This document shows, piece by piece, positions 27,671-36,097 of a DNA stretch of 64,000 nucleotides. Both the position numbers and the translations under genes were made by a program. This stretch comes from CAYZQH01 sp050300015. Its GTDB lineage: Bacteria > Pseudomonadota > Gammaproteobacteria > Pseudomonadales > Cellvibrionaceae. The stretch covers positions 450,163 to 514,162 of the forward strand of contig JBNKWZ010000021.1 in assembly GCA_050300015.1 (NCBI GenBank), given 5' to 3'. The notes beneath the pieces are model-generated. The model was not told the origin of the DNA. It worked only from the letters and a program-made list of their open reading frames with translations, and made no database searches. Within the stretch, counting starts at the first letter, position 1; each line of letters opens with the position of its first letter.

Positions 27671-28422
27671 CAGATTTTCATGTGGTGATCCCGGCGCGAT
27701 ACGGTTCTACCCGGTTGCCCGGCAAACCGCTCATCCCTTTGGCGGGTATTCCCATGGTGCAGCACGTGGTGGCCTGTGCGCAAAAAAGCCAAGCCAAAAG
27801 CGTGACGGTGGCCACGGATGATGTCCGCATTTTAGAAGCCGTCAAAGCATTTGGCGGCGAAGTGTTGCTCACCTCCTACGCGCATGAATCTGGTACGGAT
27901 CGTTTGCAAGAAGTGGCCAAACGCTTGAATTTTGCCGACGACGATATTGTGGTTAATGTACAAGGTGACGAACCGCTGATTCCGGCAAGCGTCATCCGTC
28001 AGGTGGCCACCAATTTGGCCGTGCACAAAGAGGCCAGTGTGGCCACTTTATTCGAACCCCTGAGCCTGCGGGCAGACATCGATAACCCCAATATCGTGAA
28101 AGTGGTGGTAGATCAGCAGGGGTTGGGGCTGTATTTTTCGCGCGCGCCCATTCCCTTCGAGCGAGAACCAAACAAGGGCAACGAATTATCCGCGCCTTAT
28201 TATCGGCATGTTGGGCTATACGCTTATCGCGTATCTTTATTGCATCAATTTGTGCAGTGGCCCATGGGCGTGTTAGAACGGGCCGAAAAACTGGAGCAAC
28301 TTCGAGTGTTAGAAAATGGCCATCGAATTCATTTGGCCCGCGCCTGCGAATCCTTTGCTGGTGGTGTGGATACCCTAGAGGATGTGGCGCGCGTAGAGCA
28401 GTTATTGAGGGATATGAATTGA
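27667..28422 (+). CDS. kdsB: CMP-KDO synthetase (3-deoxy-manno-octulosonate cytidylyltransferase)
   Basis: 251 residues with the nucleotidyltransferase motif Ile-Pro-Ala-Arg-Tyr-Gly-Ser-Thr-Arg-Leu-Pro-Gly-Lys-Pro-Leu at the N-terminus and Asn-Val-Gln-Gly-Asp-Glu-Pro in the centre. It activates KDO for lipopolysaccharide core assembly, one step beyond LpxK. Coupled to lpxK by a 4-base overlap and to the phosphatase gene by another 4-base overlap. Confidence 0.96.
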   Translation: MTDFHVVIPARYGSTRLPGKPLIPLAGIPMVQHVVACAQKSQAKSVTVATDDVRILEAVKAFGGEVLLTSYAHESGTDRLQEVAKRLNFADDDIVVNVQGDEPLIPASVIRQVATNLAVHKEASVATLFEPLSLRADIDNPNIVKVVVDQQGLGLYFSRAPIPFEREPNKGNELSAPYYRHVGLYAYRVSLLHQFVQWPMGVLERAEKLEQLRVLENGHRIHLARACESFAGGVDTLEDVARVEQLLRDMN

Positions 28423-28901
28423 GTCAAACGATCAATGTACTAATGGTGTGCCTGGGTAATATTTGCCGCTCACCTACGGCGCAGGGTGTATTTGAGACCA
28501 TGGTCGACAATAACGCCTTAGCTCACCAGATTCATGTGGATTCTGCCGGCACTTCCAGTTGGCACATTAACGAGCCGCCAGATCGGCGCAGTCAGTCGGC
28601 AGCGTTAAAGCGTGGGTACGATTTAAGTCATCAACGTGGGCGTCAAGTGACGGTGCGAGATTTCGAACGCTACGACTATATCTTAGCGATGGATGAGGAC
28701 AACTTGACTGACCTCAAACGCCTTTGTCCTAAAGATTACAAAGGCCATTTGGGTTTGTTTTTGGCATTCAATCAGCAAGCGGAATATGAAGAAGTGCCCG
28801 ACCCCTATCACGGTGGTGGTCAAGGTTTTGAGTTGGTGCTGGACTTGATAGAAGGCGCCAGCGAAGGGTTGCTGGCGCACATTCAAAGGACTTATCGCTA
28901 A
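28419..28901 (+). CDS. Low-molecular-weight protein-tyrosine phosphatase
   Basis: 160 residues. The catalytic P-loop Cys-Leu-Gly-Asn-Ile-Cys-Arg-Ser-Pro is near residue 12 and the general-acid loop Asp-Pro-Tyr-His-Gly-Gly near 127. I place the start at TTG 28419: a GAGGG ribosome site ends 7 bases upstream and the start overlaps the kdsB stop (TTGA), while the longer open frame upstream lies inside kdsB and is not protein-like. Substrate unknown; relatives regulate exopolysaccharide tyrosine kinases, but this copy belongs to a conserved kdsB-ptp-murB run. Confidence 0.92.
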   Translation: MSQTINVLMVCLGNICRSPTAQGVFETMVDNNALAHQIHVDSAGTSSWHINEPPDRRSQSAALKRGYDLSHQRGRQVTVRDFERYDYILAMDEDNLTDLKRLCPKDYKGHLGLFLAFNQQAEYEEVPDPYHGGGQGFELVLDLIEGASEGLLAHIQRTYR

Positions 28902-29939
28902 ATGGAATTGAAGGTGCGGGTATGCGAAAACCTACAGCAACTGAATACGCTACAGGTGCCTGCAGAGGCCGCTCACTTTTGCGATGTTAAAAACCTTAGA
29001 GCCTTATCGGCGGCTTATCGGTGGGCCGACGAAAATAAGGTGGCAGTGCATTTGTTGGGCGAGGGCAGTAATGTGTTGCTGGCACCGGAAGTGGCCGGCT
29101 TGGTGGTGCGCCCACTGTTTTTTGGTTTTGAGGTAGTGAAAGAAACCGACAATCACTTTTACATCAAAATTGGTAGCGGTGAAGATTGGCATTACAGTGT
29201 GAGCCAGTGTTTGCGCCTGGGCGCCTTTGGGTTAGAAAACCTTGCGTTAATACCGGGTAGCGTGGGTGCGGCACCAGTGCAAAATATCGGTGCTTACGGG
29301 GTGGAGCTTGAACAAGTATTCGAATCTTTAACTGCGTGGGACAGCCAAGCGCGACAAACCAAAAGGTTTGACCATGCGGCATGCCAGTTTGGCTATCGTG
29401 AGAGTGTTTTCAAAAAAAGCGTGTCGGGTCGTTGGGTGATTTTAAATGTCACTCTCAAACTCAACAAAACGCCTCAAGCCAATTTGTTGTATCCTGCGTT
29501 GTCGCAAGCTCTATCGCACGAGGCAGAGCCAACGCCACAGCATGTGTTTGAAGCGGTGTGTGCACTGCGTGAAAGTCGATTACCGTCACCTGAAGTGATT
29601 CCCAATTGTGGCAGTTTTTTTAAAAACCCCGTTGTGGAAGAGGCGCATTACCAGCAGTTGTGTCAAAACTACCCCAATATGCCGGCCTTCGCAGCGGCCC
29701 AACCCGGCTGTAAAAAACTCGCCGCGGCTTGGTTAATTGACCAATGCGGCTGGAAGGGCGTGGAGAGAGAGGGCGTGGGTGTGCACAAACACCAAGCACT
29801 GGTGTTAATTAACCCCGGCCGCAGGCCTGTAAGTGACGTTTTACAGCTGGCCAGCGACATTCGTCAAAGCGTATTAAACACCTTTAATGTGGCGCTAGAG
29901 TTAGAACCGCGCTGTATCGGGTTTGCAGCGCCTTTTTAG
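28902..29939 (+). CDS. murB: UDP-N-acetylenolpyruvoylglucosamine reductase MurB
   Basis: 345 residues, the type I MurB length. FAD-binding motifs include Leu-Gly-Glu-Gly-Ser-Asn-Val-Leu and Ile-Pro-Gly-Ser-Val-Gly-Ala-Ala-Pro-Val-Gln-Asn-Ile-Gly-Ala-Tyr-Gly; the proton-donating serine is in Asn-Cys-Gly-Ser-Phe-Phe-Lys-Asn-Pro and the catalytic Glu in the Glu-Leu-Glu-Pro tail. It makes UDP-MurNAc. The ATG immediately follows the stop of the phosphatase gene. Confidence 0.96.
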   Translation: MELKVRVCENLQQLNTLQVPAEAAHFCDVKNLRALSAAYRWADENKVAVHLLGEGSNVLLAPEVAGLVVRPLFFGFEVVKETDNHFYIKIGSGEDWHYSVSQCLRLGAFGLENLALIPGSVGAAPVQNIGAYGVELEQVFESLTAWDSQARQTKRFDHAACQFGYRESVFKKSVSGRWVILNVTLKLNKTPQANLLYPALSQALSHEAEPTPQHVFEAVCALRESRLPSPEVIPNCGSFFKNPVVEEAHYQQLCQNYPNMPAFAAAQPGCKKLAAAWLIDQCGWKGVEREGVGVHKHQALVLINPGRRPVSDVLQLASDIRQSVLNTFNVALELEPRCIGFAAPF

Positions 29940-29947
29940 GGGCGGTT

Positions 29948-29978
29948 AACAGGCCTTAAAAAGGGCTCACCTGTTTTA
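29948..29978 (+). terminator. Probable terminator after murB
   Basis: An imperfect hairpin: outer stem AACAGG / CCTGTT with an inner GCCTT / AAGGGC pairing, followed by a T-rich stretch. It starts 9 bases after the murB stop and precedes alkB. Confidence 0.45.
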
Positions 29979-30000
29979 TCTTTAGGTCAGATAATTGGGA

Positions 30001-30636
30001 ATGATTGTGCAAAATCCCTTGCTTGGCAGTGACGGGTTTGAGTCGCTGGATGTGCCTTCAGCAGACCTTCGTTATTGGCCCGGCTGGTTAACAGCAGCGC
30101 AGGCCGCCGCTGCTTATGCAGAGCTTACGGCAAGCGTGCCCTGGCACCAAGCCGAAATTTGGGTGGGTGGGCAAAAAAGGCTAATACCTCGGTTGCAGTG
30201 CTGGATGGGAGATGTGGGCACACAGTATCGGTATTCAGGTACCTCATTTGCGCCAATGCCTTGGGTGCCTGCCGTGGCAAAGCTTAAAGTGCAATTGGAA
30301 GAAGACTGTAACGCCCGATTTAACAGCGTGTTACTCAATTGGTACCGCACAGGGCAAGACAGTGTTAGCTGGCATGCCGACGACGAGCCAGAGTTGGGCA
30401 AAACCCCTATCATTGCATCGCTTTCGCTTGGGGCTACACGGGTGTTCAAACTTCGACCACAGCAACGCCCCAAAGGCGTTAAAACACTCAGTTTGGCGCT
30501 ACACCATGGTGACTTATTGTTGATGGCTGGCGCCACTCAGCAACATTGGCAGCACGCTTTACCCAAGGCGCCAAGCACGGTTGCTGGGCGCTTAAACCTC
30601 ACCTTTAGGTGGGTGATTACTGACCGGCAACATTAG
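30001..30636 (+). CDS. alkB: AlkB-family alpha-ketoglutarate-dependent dioxygenase
   Basis: 211 residues from the ATG at 30001 (the frame opens at a TTG six bases earlier). The Fe(II)-binding triad is visible: Trp-His-Ala-Asp-Asp-Glu (His 125, Asp 127) and Trp-Gln-His-Ala-Leu-Pro-Lys (His 185), with the 2-oxoglutarate-binding Arg-x-Asn-Leu-Thr-Phe-Arg at the C-terminus. The layout is closer to the ABH2-like group than to E. coli AlkB. It reverses alkylation damage on DNA or RNA bases. Stands alone, downstream of a terminator. Confidence 0.92.
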   Translation: MIVQNPLLGSDGFESLDVPSADLRYWPGWLTAAQAAAAYAELTASVPWHQAEIWVGGQKRLIPRLQCWMGDVGTQYRYSGTSFAPMPWVPAVAKLKVQLEEDCNARFNSVLLNWYRTGQDSVSWHADDEPELGKTPIIASLSLGATRVFKLRPQQRPKGVKTLSLALHHGDLLLMAGATQQHWQHALPKAPSTVAGRLNLTFRWVITDRQH

Positions 30637-30800
30637 GCGTAATAACCTGTTTTTGACCAAATATTGATTTTGCGTCAAGCTTTAAGCGAAAATCGACCCG
30701 CATTTTTTCTTTTATTTGTCGTAAACTGGTTTCAGTTAAAGCTCAACATTTCGTCTAATTTCTAGTCGATGCCGTCGGTTGTACTGGTGAGGTAAAAAAA

Positions 30801-31454
30801 GTGACCCAAATTTTAGTTGCAGACGACCACGATCTGGTACGCATGGGTATTGTTCGAATGCTTGAAGACGTGCCAGGCTTTAGCGTGGTGGGGGAGGCCA
30901 AAACCGGCGAAGAGGCCGTGGCTTTGGCTCGCTCGCACAAACCCGACGTGGTGTTAATGGACGTAAAGATGCCGGGCATTGGCGGATTGGAGGCGACCAA
31001 AAAAATTCTAACCTATAGCGACAGCATCAAAATTATTGCCGTCACCTCACTGTCGGACGATATGTTTCCCGAGCGCCTGATGAAAGCCGGTGCTTCTGGT
31101 TATGTCACAAAGGGGGCGAATTTTGACGAGATGATCGACGCCATCAATACGGTGATGGCGGGCAATTTATACATGAGCAACAATGTGGCTCAACAATTGG
31201 CGTTGCGTAATTTTAGTGGAAATAAAGCACAAACTTCACCCTTTGAGCAGTTGTCTGGGCGCGAATTGCAAACCGCCATATTGATTGCCAATGGCGCCAA
31301 GGTTCAGACCATTGCTGACACCTTTTGTGTCAGCCCCAAAACTATCAACAGCTACCGTTACCGGATTTTTGAAAAGCTGAATATTCATTCGGATGTGGAG
31401 CTGACCTTGTTGGCAGTGAAACACAAAATTCTTGATATAGACGCCATGGAGTAA
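30801..31454 (+). CDS. uvrY: GacA/UvrY-type response regulator
   Basis: 217 residues, NarL-type. The receiver domain has the acidic pair Asp-Asp near 8-9, phospho-Asp in Val-Val-Leu-Met-Asp-Val-Lys-Met-Pro-Gly (about 54) and Lys near 105; the C-terminal LuxR-type HTH contains Val-Ser-Pro-Lys-Thr-Ile-Asn-Ser-Tyr-Arg-Tyr-Arg. The start is GTG with GAGG upstream. The placement directly before uvrC is the classical uvrY/gacA-uvrC linkage. In the family it is driven by BarA/GacS and controls Rsm/Csr small RNAs. Confidence 0.92.
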   Translation: MTQILVADDHDLVRMGIVRMLEDVPGFSVVGEAKTGEEAVALARSHKPDVVLMDVKMPGIGGLEATKKILTYSDSIKIIAVTSLSDDMFPERLMKAGASGYVTKGANFDEMIDAINTVMAGNLYMSNNVAQQLALRNFSGNKAQTSPFEQLSGRELQTAILIANGAKVQTIADTFCVSPKTINSYRYRIFEKLNIHSDVELTLLAVKHKILDIDAME

Positions 31455-31486
31455 ACGGTGCGCAAGAACGCATCTTTTCAGTGACC

Positions 31487-33310
31487 ATGAGCGAGCCTGC
31501 CTTCGATCACAAAACCTTTTTAAAAAACTTGACCACCGCACCGGGTGTGTACCAAATGTACAATGCCGCCGGTGAAATTTTGTACGTGGGTAAAGCCAAA
31601 CACTTGAAAAACCGCGTGAGCAGTTATTTTCGGTCTTCGGGTTTGACCTTAAAAACCGAGGCCTTAGTCAAGCGCATTGCGAGTATAGAAGTGACCGTGA
31701 CGGCAAACGAAGCCGAGGCGTTAGTGCTTGAACACAACCTAATTAAATCGCAACGTCCGCCCTACAATATTTTATTGCGGGACGATAAATCCTACCCCTA
31801 TATTTTTTTATCCAGCGGCACGTTTCCACGCTTGGCTTTGCACCGGGGTGCGAAAACCAAAAAAGGGGAATATTTCGGGCCTTTTCCGAATGCCTCTGCT
31901 GTGCGCGAAAGTCTGCACTTTTTAAAAAAAACCTTTCAGGTACGCCAGTGCGAAGACAGTGTTTATAAAAATCGCACACGCCCCTGTTTGCAACATCAAA
32001 TCGGTCGCTGCAAAGCCCCCTGTGTGGATTGGGTCAGTGAAGCGGAGTACACCGAGGATGTCCGTCACACCAAGATGTTTTTGCAGGGGCGTAGCGAGAG
32101 TTTGCACCAAGAGCTGGCCGAGGCCATGGCGCAAGAGGCTGAGCAAATGGCCTTTGAGAAAGCCGCCGCTTACCGAGACCAAATCGCCGCGCTGCGTCAG
32201 GTGCAACTACAATTTGCCGTGGAAAAAGGACAGGGCAATACCGATGTGGTGGCTTGCCGGGTGCTGGCCGGCGAGATTTGTGTGCACGTATTGTTTATTC
32301 GCGATGGCCGCATGCTCGGCAGTAAAAGTTATTTTCCCAAAGGGCGTATTGCCGATACCGAAGCCGAAGTGCTAGAGGCCTTTTTACCCCAATTTTATTT
32401 GAATAAAAGTGCCTTTGATGTGCCAAGCGAAATTGTGGTTAGCCACGACATTCCCTCGAAAACCGTGCTAGCTGAAGTGATCAGTAGTACGGCTCAAAAA
32501 GCTGTTCAGCTCACCCATAATGTACGCACCCACCGAGCGCAATGGGTGGCAATGGCCCTAATGGCCGCCGAGCAAAACATCAAAACCCGCATCAACAATC
32601 TAAAAACCATTGGCGCCAAAGTGGAGGCGTTACAAATGGTGTTGGGACTGGAAGACCCTATCGAGCGCATGGAGTGTTTTGATATCAGTCACAGCAGCGG
32701 CGAGCATCCGGTGGCCTCCTGCGTGGTGTTTGATGCCTCCGGCCCGCTGAAGTCCGACTATCGCCGGTTTAACATCGAAAACGTGCAAGCTGGAGACGAC
32801 TACGCGGCTATGGCGCAGGCCCTTACGCGGCGCTATAGTCGCTTGCAGAAAGAAGGCAAGCCGCTGCCCACTTTAGTGATTGTGGATGGCGGTAAGGGCC
32901 AAATGACACAAGCCAAGACGGTGAAGGCAGAGCTGGGTATCAACGATGTCATGCTTGTGGGGGTGGCCAAGGGCACCACTCGTAAGGCCGGGTTTGAGAC
33001 GCTGGTGAGTGAAACGGGCAAAACTTGGGTGTTGGATAGCGACGACCCTGCCTTGCACATTTTGCAGCACATTCGCGACGAGGCTCACCGTTTTGCGGTT
33101 ACCGGCCACAAAGCCGCGCGCGACAAGCGCCGGCGACGGTCCCGGTTGGAGGACATCCCCGGTGTGGGCGCCAAGCGGCGTAAACAATTGTTGCAACACT
33201 TCGGTGGTATACAGGAAGTCCTGGCCGCCAGTGCGGATGAACTTGCCAAAGTGCAAGGCATCAGCAAAAAGTTGGCCTTAGAGGTTTACAGCACACTTCA
33301 TAGTGAGTAA
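31487..33310 (+). CDS. uvrC: Excinuclease ABC subunit C
   Basis: About 607 residues. GIY-YIG nuclease domain at the N-terminus (Pro-Gly-Val-Tyr-Gln-Met ... Leu-Tyr-Val-Gly-Lys-Ala), Cys-rich segment, UVR motif around 205-240, RNase H-like domain with Asp-Ile-Ser-His and Val-Asp-Gly-Gly-Lys-Gly-Gln, and two helix-hairpin-helix motifs at the end (Ile-Pro-Gly-Val-Gly-Ala, Ile-Ser-Lys-Lys). It makes both incisions in nucleotide excision repair. The frame also opens at GTG 31481; I prefer the ATG at 31487. Confidence 0.96.
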   Translation: MSEPAFDHKTFLKNLTTAPGVYQMYNAAGEILYVGKAKHLKNRVSSYFRSSGLTLKTEALVKRIASIEVTVTANEAEALVLEHNLIKSQRPPYNILLRDDKSYPYIFLSSGTFPRLALHRGAKTKKGEYFGPFPNASAVRESLHFLKKTFQVRQCEDSVYKNRTRPCLQHQIGRCKAPCVDWVSEAEYTEDVRHTKMFLQGRSESLHQELAEAMAQEAEQMAFEKAAAYRDQIAALRQVQLQFAVEKGQGNTDVVACRVLAGEICVHVLFIRDGRMLGSKSYFPKGRIADTEAEVLEAFLPQFYLNKSAFDVPSEIVVSHDIPSKTVLAEVISSTAQKAVQLTHNVRTHRAQWVAMALMAAEQNIKTRINNLKTIGAKVEALQMVLGLEDPIERMECFDISHSSGEHPVASCVVFDASGPLKSDYRRFNIENVQAGDDYAAMAQALTRRYSRLQKEGKPLPTLVIVDGGKGQMTQAKTVKAELGINDVMLVGVAKGTTRKAGFETLVSETGKTWVLDSDDPALHILQHIRDEAHRFAVTGHKAARDKRRRRSRLEDIPGVGAKRRKQLLQHFGGIQEVLAASADELAKVQGISKKLALEVYSTLHSE

Positions 33311-33323
33311 CGTGCCCGGGATG

Positions 33324-33341
33324 TTAAGGCACAGGCCTTAA
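33324..33341 (+). terminator. Hairpin after uvrC
   Basis: A perfect 7-bp stem TTAAGGC / GCCTTAA with a 4-base loop lies 14 bases after the uvrC stop, followed by a C and T rich stretch. It may attenuate transcription into pgsA, but no long T-run follows. Confidence 0.35.
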
Positions 33342-33404
33342 GCCTCCCTTTTGGTTGCCCGCCCTCGTGCCGGGTATCGATAAACCCAGTAATCGAGCAG
33401 GTTG

Positions 33405-33977
33405 ATGTTTAATCTCGCAAATCAATTAACCCTGTGCCGCATTGTGCTCATCCCACTGCTGGTAGTGGCTTTTTACCTGCCATTTTGGTGGCGCTTTCCC
33501 CTGTGTGCAGCACTTTTTGGTCTGGCCGGCATTACCGATTGGTTGGACGGCTACATCGCTCGTAAATACGGGCTTTCCACACCCTTTGGTGCCTTTCTTG
33601 ATCCGGTGGCCGACAAGCTTATGGTCGCTGTAGCCCTGGCGCTTTTGATTGAGTTACATGACTCTGTTTGGTTTACCTTGCCTGCGGCTGTGATTATCTG
33701 CCGAGAGATCGTGATCTCCGCGCTTCGCGAGTGGATGGCAGAGCTTGGTAAGCGCGCCACTGTGGCCGTATCTATGGTGGGCAAGGTCAAAACTACCCTG
33801 CAAATCATTGCCATTGTGATCCTGCTATTGTTCGATCCCGCTAAATTCCATTGGTTTAGCCTGTTGGGTGTGGTTACCCTCTATGTGGCCGCGATTTTGA
33901 CGCTTTGGTCCATGATTGTGTACTTGCGTGCCGCCTGGCCCAGCTTCAAACAGGCGCACCCCAAACAAAACCCCTAA
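33405..33977 (+). CDS. pgsA: CDP-diacylglycerol--glycerol-3-phosphate 3-phosphatidyltransferase
   Basis: 190 residues, four to five membrane helices and the full CDP-alcohol phosphatidyltransferase motif: Asp-Trp-Leu-Asp-Gly-Tyr-Ile-Ala-Arg, then Gly-Ala-Phe-Leu-Asp-Pro-Val-Ala-Asp-Lys. It makes phosphatidylglycerol phosphate. ATG at 33405 (a TTG one codon earlier is in frame). The uvrC-pgsA linkage followed by tRNA-Cys and tRNA-Leu is a known proteobacterial arrangement. Confidence 0.95.
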   Translation: MFNLANQLTLCRIVLIPLLVVAFYLPFWWRFPLCAALFGLAGITDWLDGYIARKYGLSTPFGAFLDPVADKLMVAVALALLIELHDSVWFTLPAAVIICREIVISALREWMAELGKRATVAVSMVGKVKTTLQIIAIVILLLFDPAKFHWFSLLGVVTLYVAAILTLWSMIVYLRAAWPSFKQAHPKQNP

Positions 33978-34124
33978 TAAAACAATAGCTTGGCCGCCAG
34001 CCTTTTGAACAATTAATTGAAAATACGACTAGGCGAGGGCGGTTTTATCCGTTAAAATGCGCACCCTCTTAAGGCCGGGGCTCCCTGGTTTTAGAGTGGA
34101 TGTGAAGTAGTAGTACATAGTTTT

Positions 34125-34240
34125 GGCGCGGTGGCAGAGTGGTTAAGTTGACGACTGCGGCAGCGCCCGCGGCGGCTTAAAGAGTTACACCGGTTCGGTC
34201 GATCACGAAGTGATCGGGAATCGAAGTGGCGTAGGTCGAC
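34125..34240 (+). pseudogene. Broken tRNA-Cys copy with an inserted hairpin
   Basis: The first 19 bases (GGCGCGGTGGCAGAGTGGT) are identical to the 5' half of the intact tRNA-Cys 140 bases downstream, and parts of the anticodon arm (GACGACTGC) and T arm (CCGGTTCG) follow. The middle is expanded and a perfect 7-bp hairpin (CGATCAC / GTGATCG, loop GAA, 34200-34216) interrupts the T-arm region. No 3' acceptor strand pairs with the 5' end. I read it as a degenerate duplicate, not a working tRNA. The flanking bases before both copies (a TAGTA-rich stretch then TTTT) are also similar. Confidence 0.6.
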
Positions 34241-34264
34241 GCATAGTAGGTATAGTAAAGTTTT

Positions 34265-34338
34265 GGCGCGGTGGCAGAGTGGTCATGCTGACGACTGCAA
34301 CTCGTCCTACGCCGGTTCGATTCCGACCCGCGCCTCCA
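34265..34338 (+). tRNA. tRNA-Cys(GCA)
   Basis: 74 bases. The acceptor stem GGCGCGG pairs fully with CCGCGCC, the discriminator is T as in Cys tRNAs, and CCA is encoded. The anticodon stem GACGA / TCGTC encloses a loop CTGCAAC with anticodon GCA. T arm CGCCGGTTCGATTCCGA region is normal. Confidence 0.93.
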
Positions 34339-34464
34339 TTAAAAGCCAAATCGGCGTAAAAGCCGGTTTGGAGTGACTGCGCAGCAGTTACGAATAAGCA
34401 GCTTGGCCTGCTTTCAATACGGCGTAACCAGCCGCACTTTTCGACCCACCGGGTCGGCCCCTTA

Positions 34465-34552
34465 GCCCGGGTGGTGGAATTGGTAGACACAGGGGACTTA
34501 AAATCCCCCGACCTTAACAGTCGTGCCGGTTCAAGTCCGGCCCCGGGCACCA
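34465..34552 (+). tRNA. tRNA-Leu(TAA)
   Basis: 88 bases, class II tRNA with a long variable arm. Acceptor GCCCGGG pairs with CCCGGGC, discriminator A and encoded CCA. The anticodon loop CTTAAAA gives anticodon TAA. An integrase gene begins 163 bases downstream, so the 3' end of this tRNA is the likely attachment site of an integrated element. Confidence 0.95.
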
Positions 34553-34714
34553 CTTACCTGTCTAACCCCGTCTAATAAAGTCCAACATCGCCCTGAAAGC
34601 CCCGTAATTGCTGGGATTGGCGTCTAAGCCCGTCTTTCCGAGTTTATTGCCATCTAAAATAAATGCTGGTGCCGTTGCTGGTATTACGGGTTCAATTTTG
34701 GGTGATACCAGCAA

Positions 34715-35977
34715 ATGAGCGAGCGTAAGCAATCTACGGGCTATCAACGCCAGAAACTCACCGACGCCATGGTGCGCAATGCGCCCACCAAGGAAAAGGA
34801 CTATTGGCTGGACGACGGCGCCGCACTGCGTCTGCTGGTGAGAAAGAACGGCACCAAATGCTGGCGCTTCAACTACCGCTTTGCAGGGAAGCAAAAAACG
34901 TTGGCCATAGGCGTTTACCCCCAAGTGACTCTCAAGCAAGCCCGCACTCAACTCGAAGAAGCCAAAACCAGCATAAAAGCGGGTATCGACCCGTCCTATA
35001 AGAAGAAGCAATAACGCCTGATGAATATGGGCCAGGGCGAAGCACTCTTCATCAACATCGCCAAGGAATGGTGGGAACACCAAAGCGGCACCTGGTCCGC
35101 CGATCATCGCCAGCGAGTGTGGACACGTCTCGAACAAAACACCCATTTAGTCGCCCAGCGGGCTATCACCGATATCAAACCGCAATATGTGATTTACGTG
35201 ATTCGCCAAACCGCAAAACGCGGCGCATTGGATGCGGCAGGCAGAGTGCTGCAAGACATCTCCCGCGTATGCAGCTATGCCGTGCAAACCGGCCGCCTGG
35301 AAGTGAACCCCGCCGCAGAGCTCAAAAACATACGCAAAACCCGCAAAGTTGAACACCGTGCATCGCTCGATAACGAAGAACTACCAGGCTTTTTGCAGGC
35401 GCTGGACAGCTACGATGGCAGAGGCCGCAAACTCACCAAATACGCTATCCAATTGCTGGTTTACACCTTTATTCGGCCCGGTGAATTGCGCGGGGCACGC
35501 TGGGAAGAAATTAGTTTTGAAGAAAAGCTCTGGCGAATACCCGCCCACAGAATGAAGATGAAAACCGAACACCTCGTGCCACTTTCCAATCAGGCTATCG
35601 AGCTGCTCGAACAGCTTCAAGGTATCACCGGGCGTTACTCACTCGTCTTCCCCTCAGAAAAACGCCGCGAAGAATGTATGAGCGACAACACCATGCGCCG
35701 CGCCATTTTCAAACTCGGCTATGACGGCAGCGAGCCAGGCAAAAACAAATGCGCACCCCACGGCTTTCGCGCTAACGCCACCAGCATACTGAACGAAGCG
35801 GGGTTTAACCCCGATGCTGTCGAGAGGCAAATGGCGCATATGGAGCGCAATAAAGTGCGCGCGGCTTATATTCACCACGCCCGATATCTGGATGAGCGCC
35901 GCGAGATGATGAGTGGTGGGCAGATTTTTTGGATGGTTCAAAGGCGCAAGGAAAGTTGTTACCGATCAGGTGGATAA
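34715..35977 (+). pseudogene. P4-type tyrosine integrase with internal stop and 3' frameshift
   Basis: Two open segments in the same frame form one integrase. 34715-35014 encodes the DUF4102 N-terminal DNA-binding domain (Leu-Thr-Asp-Ala ... Arg-Leu-Leu-Val-Arg-Lys-Asn-Gly). 35015-35977 encodes the SAM-like and catalytic domains with Arg-Pro-Gly-Glu-Leu-Arg, His-Gly-Phe-Arg and the Tyr in Val-Arg-Ala-Ala-Tyr. They are separated only by a TAA at 35012-35014, where GAA (Glu) would restore the family sequence. Near 35910 the frame shifts by one base, losing the usual Trp-Trp-Ala-Asp-Phe-Leu ending, which is still readable in another frame. It lies directly behind tRNA-Leu, the expected site. Probably inactive, unless the stop is read through. 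Confidence 0.88.
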
Positions 35978-36053
35978 GCAGGGCTATGTGAAGACTGTCT
36001 GCAAACCATCATCCAGGACTATTTTCGGTTCACCTAACGGTTTGGAGTATATT

Positions 36054-36070
36054 ATACTACCTAGTAGTAT
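36054..36070. promoter_or_regulatory. Palindromic operator of the parDE operon
   Basis: A perfect palindrome ATACTAC-CTA-GTAGTAT lies 28-44 bases before parD and overlaps an AT-rich promoter-like stretch (TATATTATA). ParD-type ribbon-helix-helix antitoxins repress their own operon at such sites, so this is the probable autoregulatory operator. Confidence 0.6.
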
Positions 36071-36097
36071 GTTGTGCTTAAGTCAAGAGGTGATGTT

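Noticed and set aside
28257..28418. Upstream extension of the tyrosine phosphatase
   Set aside because: Lies within kdsB in another frame and is Arg/Trp/Gly-rich without family similarity; TTG at 28419 has a proper ribosome site.
34203..34553. Minus-strand open frame across tRNA-Cys and tRNA-Leu
   Set aside because: It reads through two folded tRNAs; not a gene.
34562..35146. Minus-strand open frame of 194 codons opposite the integrase start
   Set aside because: Antisense of the DUF4102 domain, whose sequence is clear on the plus strand.
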